Shown here: positions 8,252-18,436 of the stretch, piece by piece | Numbering within the stretch: position 1 is the stretch's first letter | Layout: every line of letters begins with the position of its first letter | DNA from: LMUY01 sp965199165 | GTDB taxonomy: Bacteria; Pseudomonadota; Alphaproteobacteria; Acetobacterales; Acetobacteraceae | Direction: 5' to 3' | Assembly (NCBI GenBank): GCA_965199165.1 | Contig: OZ240681.1 | Span: 4,526,001-4,590,000, forward strand | Length of the DNA: 64,000 bases | Made by a program: the position numbers and the translations under genes | Notes under the pieces: model-generated | Seen by the model: the letters and a program-made list of their open reading frames with translations, nothing else | Databases searched by the model: none | What the model was told of the DNA's origin: nothing

Positions 8252-9859
8252 TTAGTTCAGGTCGACCTGGTCGAACAGGTGGGCGCCCAGCGGGCTCATG
8301 GTGTAGCCGGTCACGCCCTTGCGCAGCGGCTGGAAGGCGACGGAATGCGCGATGAGGAAGAAGGGTGCCTCCTCATGCATGATCACCTGCGCCTGCTCGT
8401 ACAGCTTGGCCCGGTCCGCCTGGTCGGGCAGCGTCGCCGCCTTCTGGATCAGGTCGTCGAACTCCTTGTTGCACCATTTGGAGGCGCTGCCGCCGCCCAC
8501 CCGCGCCGCGGCACAGCTTGCCAGCGGCGTGAAGAAGTTGTCCGGGTCGCCATTGTCGCCGGTCCAGCCCAGCTCGGCCATCTGGTGCTCGCCCGCCTGC
8601 ACGCGCTTGCGATACTCGCCCCATTCGTAGCTGACGATGCGGGCGCGGATGCCGACCTTCATCAGGTCCGCCTGCATCAGCTCGGCGATGCGGCGCGCAT
8701 CGGGGTTGTATGGCCGCTGCACCGGCATCGCCCACAGATCGGTCTCGAACCCGTCGGGCAGGCCGGCCTCGGCCAGCAGCTTCTTCGCGGCCGCGGGGTC
8801 GTACGGGTAGTCGGTGACGGCATTGTCATACGACCACATGGTCGGAGGGATCAGGTTCTTGGCGGGCTGCCCGGCACCGGCGTACACCGCGGTCAGGATC
8901 GCCTGCTTGTCGATGGCCATGTTGATGGCCTGCCGCACGCGCTTGTCGTCGAACGGCTTCCTGCCGTTGTTGAAGGCGAGGTAGCCGATGTTGAGGCCGG
9001 GCAGCGACAGCAGGTCCAGCTTCGGGTCGATCTTGATGCCCGGCAGGTCCGCCGGGGACGGATAGGCCATGATCTGGCACTCGTTGGCCCGCAGCTTGGC
9101 CAACCGCACGGCCGGGTCCTTGTTGATGGAGAACACCAGCGCGTCCAGCTTCGCCTTCGGCCCCCAGAAATCGTCGAACCGGCGGTAGCGGATGGTGGCG
9201 TCCCGCTGGTAGGCGACGAAGGAGAACGGCCCGGTGCCGATCGGCAGCTGGTCGATCTGCTCCGGGTGCCCGGCCTTGGTCAGCATTTCGGCATACTCGG
9301 CGGACTGGATCGAGGCGAAGTCCATCGCGAGGTCGGCCAGGAACGGTGCCTGCGGCTGCGACAGGGTGAAGCGGACGGTGTAGGGGTCGACCGCGTCGAT
9401 GGCGGTGATCAGCTTGGCGAACCCCATGTCGCCGTAATAGTCGTACGAGCCGCCGGACACCTTGTGGTACGGCGAGTCCTCCTTGCCCTGGCGGTTGAAG
9501 GAGAACAGCACGTCATCCGCGTCGAAGTCCCGCGTGGGTTTGAACTGGGCGTTGCTGTGCCACTTCACCCCGTGGCGGAGATGGAAGGTGAAGACCTTGC
9601 CATCTGCCGAGGTCTCCCAGCTTTCGGCCAGGCCAGGCTCCAGGTCGGTGCTGCCATGCCTGAACTGCACCAGCTGGCCGTAGATCGGGCGCGTGGCGTC
9701 GAACGTGGTGCCTGTCGTGTTGATCATCGGGTTGAAGTTCTCGGGTGAGCCCTCCGAGCAATACACCAGCGTCTTGGCCGCGGCGCCGGTGGCGACGCCC
9801 GCGGCGCATAGTGCGGCACCGGCAAGCAGGAGGGTGCGCAGGCGCCCGGGTCGCGTCAT
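8252..9859 (-). CDS. Dipeptide ABC transporter substrate-binding protein (DppA type)
   Basis: A periplasmic solute-binding protein of family 5 (SBP_bac_5), 535 residues. A Sec signal peptide (TLLLAGAALCAAGVATGAAA) precedes the mature sequence KTLVYCSEGSPENFNP, which is very typical of DppA. The region around HLRHGVKWHSNAQF is the family signature. It captures peptides or related solutes for DppB/C/D/F. The ATG at 9859 has an AAGG sequence about 9 bases upstream and is preferred to a TTG two codons earlier. Confidence 0.92.
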   Translation of the reverse strand: MTRPGRLRTLLLAGAALCAAGVATGAAAKTLVYCSEGSPENFNPMINTTGTTFDATRPIYGQLVQFRHGSTDLEPGLAESWETSADGKVFTFHLRHGVKWHSNAQFKPTRDFDADDVLFSFNRQGKEDSPYHKVSGGSYDYYGDMGFAKLITAIDAVDPYTVRFTLSQPQAPFLADLAMDFASIQSAEYAEMLTKAGHPEQIDQLPIGTGPFSFVAYQRDATIRYRRFDDFWGPKAKLDALVFSINKDPAVRLAKLRANECQIMAYPSPADLPGIKIDPKLDLLSLPGLNIGYLAFNNGRKPFDDKRVRQAINMAIDKQAILTAVYAGAGQPAKNLIPPTMWSYDNAVTDYPYDPAAAKKLLAEAGLPDGFETDLWAMPVQRPYNPDARRIAELMQADLMKVGIRARIVSYEWGEYRKRVQAGEHQMAELGWTGDNGDPDNFFTPLASCAAARVGGGSASKWCNKEFDDLIQKAATLPDQADRAKLYEQAQVIMHEEAPFFLIAHSVAFQPLRKGVTGYTMSPLGAHLFDQVDLN

Positions 9860-9912
9860 GGACAAGCCTTTCGAAAATACGGTGGCGAATGTAGCAGGAA
9901 CTAGCCGGCAGC

Positions 9913-10482
9913 CTAGCGCACGCCGCGGCGACGGTTGAATGCCAATTCATCGGGCGTCAGTTGAAAACCCACCAGCACGCTGTAGGCCGCACCCGTCAGC
10001 TTGTCGTTGATCGGCAGCACGAGGTCGATCTGGTCACCCACGAGCCGCACCCGCTCGGAGTTGCGGGGGAACTCGACGTTGAAGGTGTAGTCGCGCTTGT
10101 CCAGGATGGCGTCGCCGCGGGAGACGGAGAGGAAATACGTCACGTCGGCCTGCCGTCCCTCCATCGCCGGGCCCCGCGAAAGGTCCATGCTGACGGAGAT
10201 CACGGTGTGCAGGTGCGTCAGGTCGTCCAGGGAGCACTTGCCGGACAATCCGGTGATCCGGCCGTCCACCACCATGTCCGTCAGGTCGGTGCCGGCGCCG
10301 CGGAAGCGGGTCAGGTCCGCGCCGTCGCGCAGGATCGCGGTCACCGGGCAGGCCGGGGGGAATTTCGGCAGCGTGGGGCCGCACCCGGCCAGCCCCGCCG
10401 CGGTCAGCAGCAGGAGGCCCAGGCTGGGACAGGCGGACCGCAAGGCGCGGGCCAGACGGACGGCACGGGAGGGAACGGGCAT
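9913..10482 (-). CDS. Putative lipoprotein
   Basis: A 189-residue exported protein of unknown function. The start at 10482 is fixed by a GGAGG ribosome-binding site 9 bases upstream and by the signal sequence that follows: basic residues, the hydrophobic LGLLLLTAAG and a lipobox LAGC, so it should be lipidated at that cysteine. The mature part has no recognisable enzyme motif. It reads like a beta-rich envelope protein, and small Rhodospirillales lipoproteins of this kind are usually annotated as hypothetical. It diverges from ispH across about 100 bp. Confidence 0.75.
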   Translation of the reverse strand: MPVPSRAVRLARALRSACPSLGLLLLTAAGLAGCGPTLPKFPPACPVTAILRDGADLTRFRGAGTDLTDMVVDGRITGLSGKCSLDDLTHLHTVISVSMDLSRGPAMEGRQADVTYFLSVSRGDAILDKRDYTFNVEFPRNSERVRLVGDQIDLVLPINDKLTGAAYSVLVGFQLTPDELAFNRRRGVR

Positions 10483-10541
10483 CGGCGCCTCCGGCAGCGC
10501 GTCCGCGCGGCAGGGCGGCGCGGGTGCGGTGCGGCTGGGTT

Positions 10542-10570
10542 GTGACAGGGCGGGCGGGGAGGCATATACT
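10542..10570 (+). promoter_or_regulatory. Sigma-70-type promoter for ispH
   Basis: A -35 element GTGACA (10542-10547) and a -10 element TATACT (10565-10570) each match the consensus at five of six positions and are separated by exactly 17 bp. Transcription would start near 10577, leaving a leader of only 10-20 bases before the ispH start codon. No Shine-Dalgarno sequence is visible in that leader. Confidence 0.6.
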
Positions 10571-10586
10571 GCCCGCCGCAGCCTCC

Positions 10587-11549
10587 ATGGACAACATGGC
10601 CGAAAAACGCCCGCTTCGCATCCTGCTCTCCGGCCCGCGCGGCTTCTGCGCCGGCGTCGACCGCGCCATCCGAGTCGTCGAGGAAGCGATCCGCCGCTTC
10701 GGCGCGCCCGTCTACGTCCGGCACGAGATCGTGCACAACCGCACCGTGGTGGAGGCGCTGGAGGCACAGGGCGCCGTGTTCGTGGAGGAGCTGGACGAGG
10801 TGCCGCCCGACGCGCACGTCGTGTTCTCCGCCCACGGTGTGCCGAAATCCGTTCCGCAGGAGGCGGAGCGCCGCCACCTGCACTACTACGACGCCACCTG
10901 CCCCTTGGTGAGCAAGGTGCACCGCGAGGCGGAGCGCCATTTCGGCGATGGCGGGCCGGAGCAGCGGCATATCCTGATGATCGGCCATGCCGGCCACCCC
11001 GAAGTCGTGGGCACCATGGGCCAGCTCCCGCCCGGCGCGGTGACGCTGGTGCAGGACGCGGAGGAGGCAGCGCACGTCCAGCCTGCGCCCGGGCCGCTCG
11101 CCTTCATCACCCAGACGACGCTGTCCGTGGACGACACGGCCGAGATCGTGGAGGTGTTGCGCACCCGCTTTCCCGCCATCGAAGGCCCCAAGCGGGAGGA
11201 CATCTGCTACGCCACCACCAACCGCCAGGCGGCGGTGAAAGCGGTCGCGCCGGATTGCGACCTGGTGATCGTGATCGGCAGCCCGAACTCCTCCAACTCG
11301 CAACGCCTGCGCGAGGTGGCCGAACGGGCGGGCGCCAAGCACGCCGTACTGGTGCCCCGGGCGCGCGACCTGGACTGGACGCTGATGGAAGGCGTGCAGA
11401 CGCTCGGCCTGACCGCCGGCGCCTCCGCCCCCGAGGCGCTGGTGCAGGAGATGATCACCCACCTGGCGGAGCGCTACACGCTGGGGATCGAGGAACGGCG
11501 CGTCACCGAGGAAGACGTGATCTTCAAGCTGCCCGCACCCCTGTCCTGA
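10587..11549 (+). CDS. ispH: 4-hydroxy-3-methylbut-2-enyl diphosphate reductase IspH
   Basis: The last enzyme of the MEP isoprenoid pathway, an iron-sulfur protein that converts HMBPP to IPP and DMAPP. The three cluster cysteines are visible in GPRGFCAGVDRA, DATCPLVSKVH and DICYATTNRQ. The substrate-binding motifs HEIVHN, SAHGVP and GHAGHPEVVG are also present. The protein has 320 residues, normal for the family. The ATG at 10587 (or 10596) is preferred over upstream codons, which lie inside the promoter. It heads a plus-strand group with thrB and rnhA, the usual alphaproteobacterial neighbourhood. Confidence 0.96.
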   Translation: MDNMAEKRPLRILLSGPRGFCAGVDRAIRVVEEAIRRFGAPVYVRHEIVHNRTVVEALEAQGAVFVEELDEVPPDAHVVFSAHGVPKSVPQEAERRHLHYYDATCPLVSKVHREAERHFGDGGPEQRHILMIGHAGHPEVVGTMGQLPPGAVTLVQDAEEAAHVQPAPGPLAFITQTTLSVDDTAEIVEVLRTRFPAIEGPKREDICYATTNRQAAVKAVAPDCDLVIVIGSPNSSNSQRLREVAERAGAKHAVLVPRARDLDWTLMEGVQTLGLTAGASAPEALVQEMITHLAERYTLGIEERRVTEEDVIFKLPAPLS

Positions 11550-11593
11550 TGCCTGGCTGCGCCTCGGGAGAAAAGCGACCGCATGGCGCTGAC

Positions 11594-11716
11594 CTCCCTC
11601 TCCCGCTGGCGGGAGAAGGTCGGGGTGAGGGTGGCGTCGCCCTGGAGAGCCGTGAGGAGCGACCGAATTCGTTGGCCCACCCTCACCCTGCCCTCTCCCG
11701 CCAGCGGGCGAGGGTT
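11594..11716. repeat. Dispersed CCCTCACCC...CTCTCCC inverted repeat, copy 1
   Basis: Two arms in inverted orientation lie between ispH and thrB: 11594-11633 (CTCCCTCTCCCGCTGGCGGG and GGTGAGGG) and 11676-11716 (CCCTCACCCTGCCCTCTCCC with a GC hairpin). The same pair of arms recurs at 39429-39504, 44324-44432 and 62503-62592. Each arm can fold on itself and the two arms can pair with each other. Confidence 0.75.
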
Positions 11717-11757
11717 CAAGGTTGGCCTGCGTTGCAAGAGGGCATCGGCTAGACCGG

Positions 11758-12717
11758 ATGGCCGTCTACACCGAAGTCACCGACGAAGCGCTCGCCACCT
11801 TCGTGGCAGACTACGACCTGGGCAGCGTCATCGCCTTCCGCGGCATCGCCGAAGGGGTGGAGAACAGCAACTTCTCCCTACGCACCAGCGCGGGTGACTT
11901 CATCCTGACGCTGTACGAGAAACGCGTCGATCCGGCCGAACTCCCCTGGTTCCTGGGGCTGATGGAGCACCTGGCCCGCGGCGGCATCACCTGCCCGCAG
12001 CCGGTGCGGGCACGGGACGGCGCGTCGTTGCGGCATCTGGCCGGCCGCCCCGCCTGCGTCACCACCTTCCTGCCGGGCGTGTGGCCACGCCGCGTGCGGC
12101 CGCTGCATTGCGCCCCGGTCGGCGCCGCGCTGGCCGCGCTCCACCTGGCCGGGGCCGGCTACGCGGCGGAGCGGCCGAACGCGCTCGGCCCGGCGGGATG
12201 GCGGCCGCTGCTCGCGCGCTGCCTGCCGCGGGCGGACGAGGTGCAGCCGGGCCTTGCCGCACAGCTCGTGGCGGCGCTGGACCGCATCCTCGCCACCTGG
12301 CCCGCCGCCCTGCCCCGCGGCCACATCCACGCCGACCTGTTTCCGGACAACGTGTTCTTCCTGGACGGACAGCTTTCCGGCCTGATCGACTTCTACTTCG
12401 CCGCGACGGACCTGTTCGCCTACGACCTCGCCGTTTGCCTGAATGCCTGGTGCTTCGAGCCCGACATGCAGTTCAACGTCACCAAGGCGCGGGCCATGTT
12501 GCGGGCCTATGCGGACCGCCGCCCGCTGAGCGCCGCCGAACGCGCGGCGTTGCCGGTGCTGTGCCAGGGTGCGGCGATCCGCTTCCTGCTGACCCGGCTC
12601 TACGATTGGGTGAACACCCCGCCGGGCGCACTGGTGACGCGCAAGGACCCGCTGGACTACCTGGGCCGGCTCCGCTTCCATCTAGGGGCCGCGGACGAGC
12701 ATGCCTACGGACTCTGA
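11758..12717 (+). CDS. thrB: Homoserine kinase ThrB
   Basis: A 319-residue homoserine kinase of the aminoglycoside-phosphotransferase fold used by many alphaproteobacteria. The N-terminus MAVYTEVTDEALATFVADYD is characteristic. The catalytic loop HIHADLFPDNVFF and the metal site LIDFYFA are intact. It phosphorylates homoserine on the way to threonine. The ATG at 11758 is chosen from this conserved N-terminus. The end overlaps rnhA by 17 bp, so the two are translationally coupled. Confidence 0.95.
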   Translation: MAVYTEVTDEALATFVADYDLGSVIAFRGIAEGVENSNFSLRTSAGDFILTLYEKRVDPAELPWFLGLMEHLARGGITCPQPVRARDGASLRHLAGRPACVTTFLPGVWPRRVRPLHCAPVGAALAALHLAGAGYAAERPNALGPAGWRPLLARCLPRADEVQPGLAAQLVAALDRILATWPAALPRGHIHADLFPDNVFFLDGQLSGLIDFYFAATDLFAYDLAVCLNAWCFEPDMQFNVTKARAMLRAYADRRPLSAAERAALPVLCQGAAIRFLLTRLYDWVNTPPGALVTRKDPLDYLGRLRFHLGAADEHAYGL

Positions 12718-13156
12718 GGCGCCGGCCCCCGTGGAAATTTGGACCGACGGCGGCTGCAAGCCCAACCCCGGGCCCGGCGGCTGGGCCGCGATCCTGCGCT
12801 TCCGCGAGGCGGAGCGGGAGCTGACGGGCGCCGACCCCGCCACCACCAACAACCGCATGGAGCTGACCGCCGCCGCCGCCGCGCTGGAAACGCTGACGCG
12901 CCCGTGCCGCGTGGTGCTGCACACGGACAGCGAGTACGTCCGCAACGGCATCACCCGGTGGCACACCGGCTGGGTGCGCAAGAACTGGCGCACCGCCGCG
13001 GGTGACCCGGTCGCCAACATGGACCTCTGGCAGCGCCTGCTGTCCGCCGCCAAGCCCCACACGATCGAGTGGAAATGGGTCCGCGGCCACGCCGGCGACG
13101 TGATGAACGAACGCGCGGACGTGCTAGCGACCAAGGCGCGGTCGGGCACGGGCTGA
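12701..13156 (+). CDS. rnhA: Ribonuclease HI
   Basis: A 151-residue RNase HI that degrades the RNA strand of RNA-DNA hybrids. The acidic active site can be traced through the conserved segments WTDGGCKPNPGPGGW, NRMELTAAAAAL, HTDSEYVRNGI and the C-terminal NERADVLA, and the substrate-binding WVRGHAGD is present. Length is normal. It starts inside the end of thrB, as in many relatives. Confidence 0.96.
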   Translation: MPTDSEAPAPVEIWTDGGCKPNPGPGGWAAILRFREAERELTGADPATTNNRMELTAAAAALETLTRPCRVVLHTDSEYVRNGITRWHTGWVRKNWRTAAGDPVANMDLWQRLLSAAKPHTIEWKWVRGHAGDVMNERADVLATKARSGTG

Positions 13157-13526
13157 CGTCCCTGCCTGTTGGCATAGCGGTGAAGCAAGCAGCAGGGCGC
13201 CCGCACGGGTTCCGCCGCGACGCCGCGCTTGACACGGCGTTGCGGCTGGTCTGGCGGCACGGATACTTGGGCGTGTCATTCCAGCAGCGCACCGCCGCGC
13301 TGAGGGGTCGCTCTCCCGCTCTGGGTTCTCGGCGCAGCCCTGACGGATGCGTCCTAATCCTTCGAGAACCAGCTTTCCTCCTGCGCGAAGGCCGCGATGC
13401 GGGGCAGGACCGGGATGCCGTTGGTCGAGAGAGATGAGCGTCAACTCATACGGGGGACGGTCCGCCAACCGCCGATCGTGCAACTCCGTCTTCGCTTCGC
13501 GGATACGGGCTAGTTCGGAGTCGACT
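13157..13526. other. Gene-poor interval with decayed fragments
   Basis: Besides the TetR fragment at 13180-13290, the minus strand carries two open pieces in different frames. One (about 13540-13430) includes LARIREAKTELHDRR and PPYELTLISL; its first part overlaps a TAGCCCGTAT-type repeat half-site (13490-13515). The second continues as NGIPVLPRIAAFAQEE and stops near 13360. They look like one unidentified gene split by a frameshift, but I cannot name the family. Confidence 0.4.
13180..13290 (+). pseudogene. N-terminal remnant of a TetR-family regulator
   Basis: From a GTG at 13180 the frame reads like the first helices of a TetR DNA-binding domain: AAGRPHGFRRDAALDTALRL followed by VWRHGYLGVSFQ. 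In intact TetR proteins this segment continues into the recognition helix (about 15 more residues) and a 130-150-residue ligand domain. Here the homology stops around 13290 and the frame drifts into unrelated sequence. It is therefore a truncated gene lacking even a complete HTH. Confidence 0.6.
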
Positions 13527-14488
<962 letters not shown>

Positions 14489-14492
<4 letters not shown>

Positions 14493-15481
14493 GCCAGCCA
14501 CCCGGTCGGCTGCCCGGCGGCGTCCAGCGGGTAGTGGCACCGCACCTTCGCCCCCGCCACCGGCAGAAGCTGGGGTCGCAGGGCAGTGCATTGCACCGTG
14601 CAGAACCGGCAGCGCGGCGCGAACAGGCAGCCGGCCGGACGGTCGTCGATGCCGGGCACCACGCCCGGGATGGTCGGCAGACGCGGCTTGCCCTCGGCGC
14701 GCTCCGGCAGCGCATCCAGCAGGGCGGCGGTGTAGGGGTGGCATGGATGGGCGAACAGGGCGTCGGCCGCCTGCTCCTCCATCACCTGGCCGGCATACAT
14801 CACCTGCACCCGCTGCGCCGTCTGCGCCACCACGCCCATGTCGTGGGTGATCAGCACCAGCCCCATCCCGCGGTCGCGCTGCAAGCCGACCAGCAGGTCG
14901 AGCACGCCCTTCTGCACCGTCACATCCAGCGCCGTGGTGGGCTCGTCCGCGATCAGCAGCGCCGGGTTGCAGGCGATCGCCATCGCGATCATCACCCGCT
15001 GGTTCAGCCCGCCGGAGAGCTGGTGCGGGAAGGAGCGCACGCGCTGCTCCGGCGCCGGGATGCCGACCTGGCCCAACAACGCCAGCACGCGGGCGCGGAC
15101 TTGGTTGCGCGGCACGGCGCCGTGCACCCGCAGCGCCTCGCCGATCTGCCAGCCGACCGGGTAGCAGGGGTTGAGCGAGGAGGTCGGCTCCTGGAACACC
15201 ATCGCCACATCGCGGCCGACCAGGCGGCGGCGCGCGCGCGGCGAGGCGGTCCGCAGGTCGTTGCCGCGGAAGGCAATGGCGGCGGCGGACACCCGCCCGG
15301 TGGCAGGCAGCAAGCCCATCACCGCCAGCATGGACACGCTCTTGCCCGAGCCCGATTCGCCCACCACGCACAGCACCTCGCCGGCGGCCACGCTCAGGTT
15401 GAGCGAGTCGACGGCGTTGAACCGCCCGGCCGCGGTGTCGAACGCGACGGACAGGTCCCGCACCTCCAGCAGCGTGCTCAC
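14489..15481 (-). CDS. Dipeptide ABC transporter ATP-binding protein (DppD type)
   Basis: A 330-residue DppD/OppD-type ATPase. It has Walker A GESGSGKSVSM, Q-loop MVFQEPTSSLNP, signature QLSGGLNQRVMIAMAIACNP, Walker B LLIADEPTTALD and the C-terminal extension with CLFAPRCRFC. The GTG start at 15481 overlaps the dppC stop by GTGA. The run C-D-F is a normal partial dpp/opp order, but no binding protein or DppB permease precedes it on this strand. Confidence 0.92.
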
Positions 15482-16347
15482 CGGCGCAGCTTCGGGTCGA
15501 GCGCGTCGCGCAGGCCGTCCCCCAGCAGGTTGAACGCCATCACGGTGACCAGGATGGCGATGCCCGGGAAGGTCAGCAGCCACCAGGCCCGCTGGTAGAA
15601 CTGCAGCGCGTCCGCCAGCATGGTGCCCCATTCCGGCGTCGGCGGCTGCGCCCCCAGCCCGAGGAAGCCGAGTGCTGCCGCATCCAGGATGGCGGAGGAG
15701 AAGCCGAGCGTGGCCTGCACGATCAGCGGCGCCAGGCAGTTCGGCAGCACCACCAGCAGCATCAGCCGCACCACCCCTGCCCCGGCCGAGCGGGTGGCCA
15801 CCACGTATTCACGGGCCAGCTCCCCAAGGGCGGCGGCGCGGGACAGACGGACATAGGCGGGCAGCAGCACCACCGCGACCGCCAGCATCGCGTTGGTCAG
15901 CCCCGGGCCCAGGATCGCCACCACGACGATGGCCAACAGCAGGGACGGGAACACGAGCAGGACATCCATCAGCCGCATGATGGCCACGTCGACGACCCCG
16001 CCGGCGAAGGAGGCGGTGAGCCCGAGCAAGGTCCCGACCGAAAGCGAAAGCGCCACCACCACGGCGCCGATCAGCAGCGACAGGCGGGCGCCGTAGATCA
16101 GCCGCGTGAGGATGTCCCGCCCCAGGCTGTCGGTGCCCAAGGGGAAGGTCCATTGCTCGAACGGCGGTGCAAGGAAGGACTGGCGGAACTGCTCCGCCGG
16201 ACCGTGTGGCGCGACCAGGGGAGCGGCTGCGGCGAGAGCGACCAGCACCAGCATCACCAGCAATCCGGCGACTGCACCGGGATTCTCCAGCAGCCGCCGC
16301 GCAAGGGCGAAACGCGGCGGTCGCCGGGCGATGGCTGCGCCGCTCAA
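15478..16347 (-). CDS. Dipeptide ABC transporter permease (DppC type)
   Basis: An inner-membrane permease of the DppC/OppC family with the usual N-terminal helix (NPGAVAGLLVMLVLVALAAA), the FPLGTDSLGRDILTRLIYGA signature after the first periplasmic loop, and an EAA loop (REYVVATRSAGAG). No ATG is available. The TTG at 16347 is chosen because a GGAG lies upstream and because the longer frame from a TTG at 16392 would translate a dispersed intergenic repeat. Its operon partners dppD and dppF follow with 4-bp overlaps. Confidence 0.88.
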   Translation of the reverse strand: MSGAAIARRPPRFALARRLLENPGAVAGLLVMLVLVALAAAAPLVAPHGPAEQFRQSFLAPPFEQWTFPLGTDSLGRDILTRLIYGARLSLLIGAVVVALSLSVGTLLGLTASFAGGVVDVAIMRLMDVLLVFPSLLLAIVVVAILGPGLTNAMLAVAVVLLPAYVRLSRAAALGELAREYVVATRSAGAGVVRLMLLVVLPNCLAPLIVQATLGFSSAILDAAALGFLGLGAQPPTPEWGTMLADALQFYQRAWWLLTFPGIAILVTVMAFNLLGDGLRDALDPKLRR

Positions 16348-16395
16348 ACGGGCTCGCTCCGCTGGATCGCCGCGGCGCGTTTCGCCTCGCAATGG
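16345..16395. repeat. CATTGCGAGGCG-type dispersed repeat
   Basis: On the minus strand the sequence reads CATTGCGAGGCGAAACGCGC, then GGCGATCCAGCGGAGCGAGC. This matches from memory a repeat (CATTGCGAGGCGAA...GCGATCCAG) found between genes in many proteobacteria. It lies between the acyltransferase gene and dppC and overlaps the possible 5' end of dppC. Confidence 0.55.
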
Positions 16396-16414
16396 CGGGT
16401 TGAGGGCCGGATCG

Positions 16415-17587
16415 TCAGGCGCCGACCGGCTTCGGGCGCGGCTCCCGTAGGACGTGCTTGCGCAGGCTGAGCGCCGGCTTCTCGATGTAGTCCCAGGACA
16501 GCGAGGAGAACAGCGCCGTCAAGGCGAGGACGACGGGAAAGAGGACGATGAAGCTGACGATGCGCGACAGCCCGGTCATGTGCGGCAAGGCGAGGTAGAC
16601 GACCGCCTGGGTGATCGGGAAGCCATAGAGGTAGATGCCGTACGACAAGTCCTTCTTCAGCAGCCGGTCGAACAGCGGAAAGCCCTGCATCCCGATCCAC
16701 ACCATGCAGTAGGTCAGCAGCAACCCGCTCACCGCGCCCAGCTGGTTCACCAGGGTCAACACGTAGTAGCCCGCCGCGCAGGCCAGGAAGAGCGGCAGGT
16801 TGAGCGGGATGCGCGCGGCGTTGAGATAGAACAGCACGCCGAAGAAGAACATCATCACGATGTACCAGGCGGTGAAATGCGTGGTGTCCTCCCGGATGGA
16901 GAACAGCACCGGGTCGTATAGGCTGAGCAGGATCGCCACGGCACAGGCGGCGAGGACGGCGATGGTGACGCGCCTGCGATGCAGCAGCACGCCGGTCACC
17001 ATCATGCACAGCATGCAGAAGTAGCACCAGAACTCCGCCGGCAGCGTCCACAGGTTCGCGTTGATCATCCTGGGCCACGGGTTGTCCAGGAACACGCCGG
17101 GCAGCTCGAACGTCACGTGGCCGACGATGTTGCCGAAATAGCGATAGAACTGCCCGTCGCCGAAATACCGTGCGAGCGGGAAGTGGGTGAACAAGGGCCC
17201 GAACACCAGGGCCGACAGCGTCACCTCCACCGTCAGCGCCGGTGCGATGCGCAGGATACGGTTGGCGAAGAAGACCTTGATGCTGGAGTTGCGCAGCGCG
17301 CTGGCCACCACCAGGAAGCCGCTGAGCGCGAAGAACACGCCGACCAGAGCGTAGAGGCCGGGACGCAGCAATTCGACGATCAGCTGTCCGCGCGTCAGCT
17401 GCAGCACCGCCGCCCCGGTGAAGGCCACACCCTTCTCGTAGACGTCACCCGTGCCGGTGCCGAACACCGCCACACGGCAGTGATGCGCCAGGATCACCAC
17501 GGACAGCAGGTGGCGGAGCATGTGGAAGCCGGGGCCGATGCCTCGGCAGACCTTCAGCGCGTCCTCCAGGCTTCTCGGCTTCGCCAC
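16415..17587 (-). CDS. Acyltransferase family 3 membrane protein
   Basis: A 390-residue multi-pass membrane protein of the OafA/YrhL acyltransferase-3 family. Family marks are the early histidine pair in VILAHHCRVAV, FFALSGFLV in an early helix, the RILRIAPAL arginine motif, and LWTLPAEFWCYF. Such proteins transfer acetyl or succinyl groups to polysaccharides, glycopeptides or lipids at the inner membrane. The GTG at 17587 gives the conserved short N-terminal segment. No glycan cluster surrounds it, so the acceptor is unknown. Confidence 0.85.
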   Translation of the reverse strand: MAKPRSLEDALKVCRGIGPGFHMLRHLLSVVILAHHCRVAVFGTGTGDVYEKGVAFTGAAVLQLTRGQLIVELLRPGLYALVGVFFALSGFLVVASALRNSSIKVFFANRILRIAPALTVEVTLSALVFGPLFTHFPLARYFGDGQFYRYFGNIVGHVTFELPGVFLDNPWPRMINANLWTLPAEFWCYFCMLCMMVTGVLLHRRRVTIAVLAACAVAILLSLYDPVLFSIREDTTHFTAWYIVMMFFFGVLFYLNAARIPLNLPLFLACAAGYYVLTLVNQLGAVSGLLLTYCMVWIGMQGFPLFDRLLKKDLSYGIYLYGFPITQAVVYLALPHMTGLSRIVSFIVLFPVVLALTALFSSLSWDYIEKPALSLRKHVLREPRPKPVGA

Positions 17588-17676
17588 GCCACGCTCCTCG
17601 TTCAGCCGGACGTCGCCCGGGACTCCGCGCAGGCGTGACGCCTCCGTATCAAATCACCGTTCGGTCCGCCACGGCC

Positions 17677-18372
17677 TCAATCGACGAAGGTGACGAAGTC
17701 GGCCAGCGCCGCCCGCTCCGCCACCAGCGTGTTGGCGGCGGCGTCCGGATCGGCCCAGCCCAAGGCCATGCCGCACAACACCATGTCCTCGGCCGGGAGC
17801 GCCAGTTCGCGGCGGATGGTGGCGTGGTAGCCGGCGAACGCCGCCTGCGGGCAGGTGTCCAGGCCGAAGCCGCGCGCGGCGACCATGATGTTCTGCATGA
17901 ACATGCCGAGGTCGAGATAGGCGCCCAGGCCCAGGCGGCGGTCCACGGTGAAGATCATCCCCACCGGCGCGCCGAAGAAGCTGAAGTTCCGGTCGTGCCA
18001 GCCACGCGCCCCCGCCCGGTCCCCTTTGGCGATGCCGAGCAAGCCGTAGAGCTGCCATCCGACCGTCCGGCGACGCGCGAGGTACGGCTCCGGCATCTCG
18101 CCGCCGTAATACGGGTATTCGGGCGTCGGCTCCGGCGCACCCGTGGCGCGCTCCGCCAGCAGCACGTCGACCAGGCGGGCTCGCGAGGCGCCGGTCAGCA
18201 CGTGCACGCGCCAGGGTTGGGTGTTGGTGGCGCTCGGCGCCCGCGCCGCCGCGGTGAGGATGGTCTCCACCGTCGCCCGCGGCACGGGCGTGTCCTTGAA
18301 GCCGCGGATGCTGCGGCGGCTGGTGATCGCCTGCAGGACGGTGTCCGCCCGCGCGTCCGCCGGCCCGCTCAT
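17677..18372 (-). CDS. Nitroreductase family protein
   Basis: A 231-residue flavin-dependent oxidoreductase. The FMN-binding TSRRSIRGFKD start, the PSATNTQPWRVHV segment and the C-terminal GMALGWADPDA motif are typical of the nitroreductase fold. The family reduces nitroaromatics, quinones or unknown substrates with NAD(P)H. Its ATG at 18372 would overlap the original trmO stop codon by ATGA, so it forms an operon with trmO. Confidence 0.88.
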   Translation of the reverse strand: MSGPADARADTVLQAITSRRSIRGFKDTPVPRATVETILTAAARAPSATNTQPWRVHVLTGASRARLVDVLLAERATGAPEPTPEYPYYGGEMPEPYLARRRTVGWQLYGLLGIAKGDRAGARGWHDRNFSFFGAPVGMIFTVDRRLGLGAYLDLGMFMQNIMVAARGFGLDTCPQAAFAGYHATIRRELALPAEDMVLCGMALGWADPDAAANTLVAERAALADFVTFVD

Positions 18373-18436
18373 GGGCCCACCTGGAAGTCGCCGGGCTGCG
18401 GCGGCGCGAGCGGGGAGAACAGCGCCCGGTCCGGCT

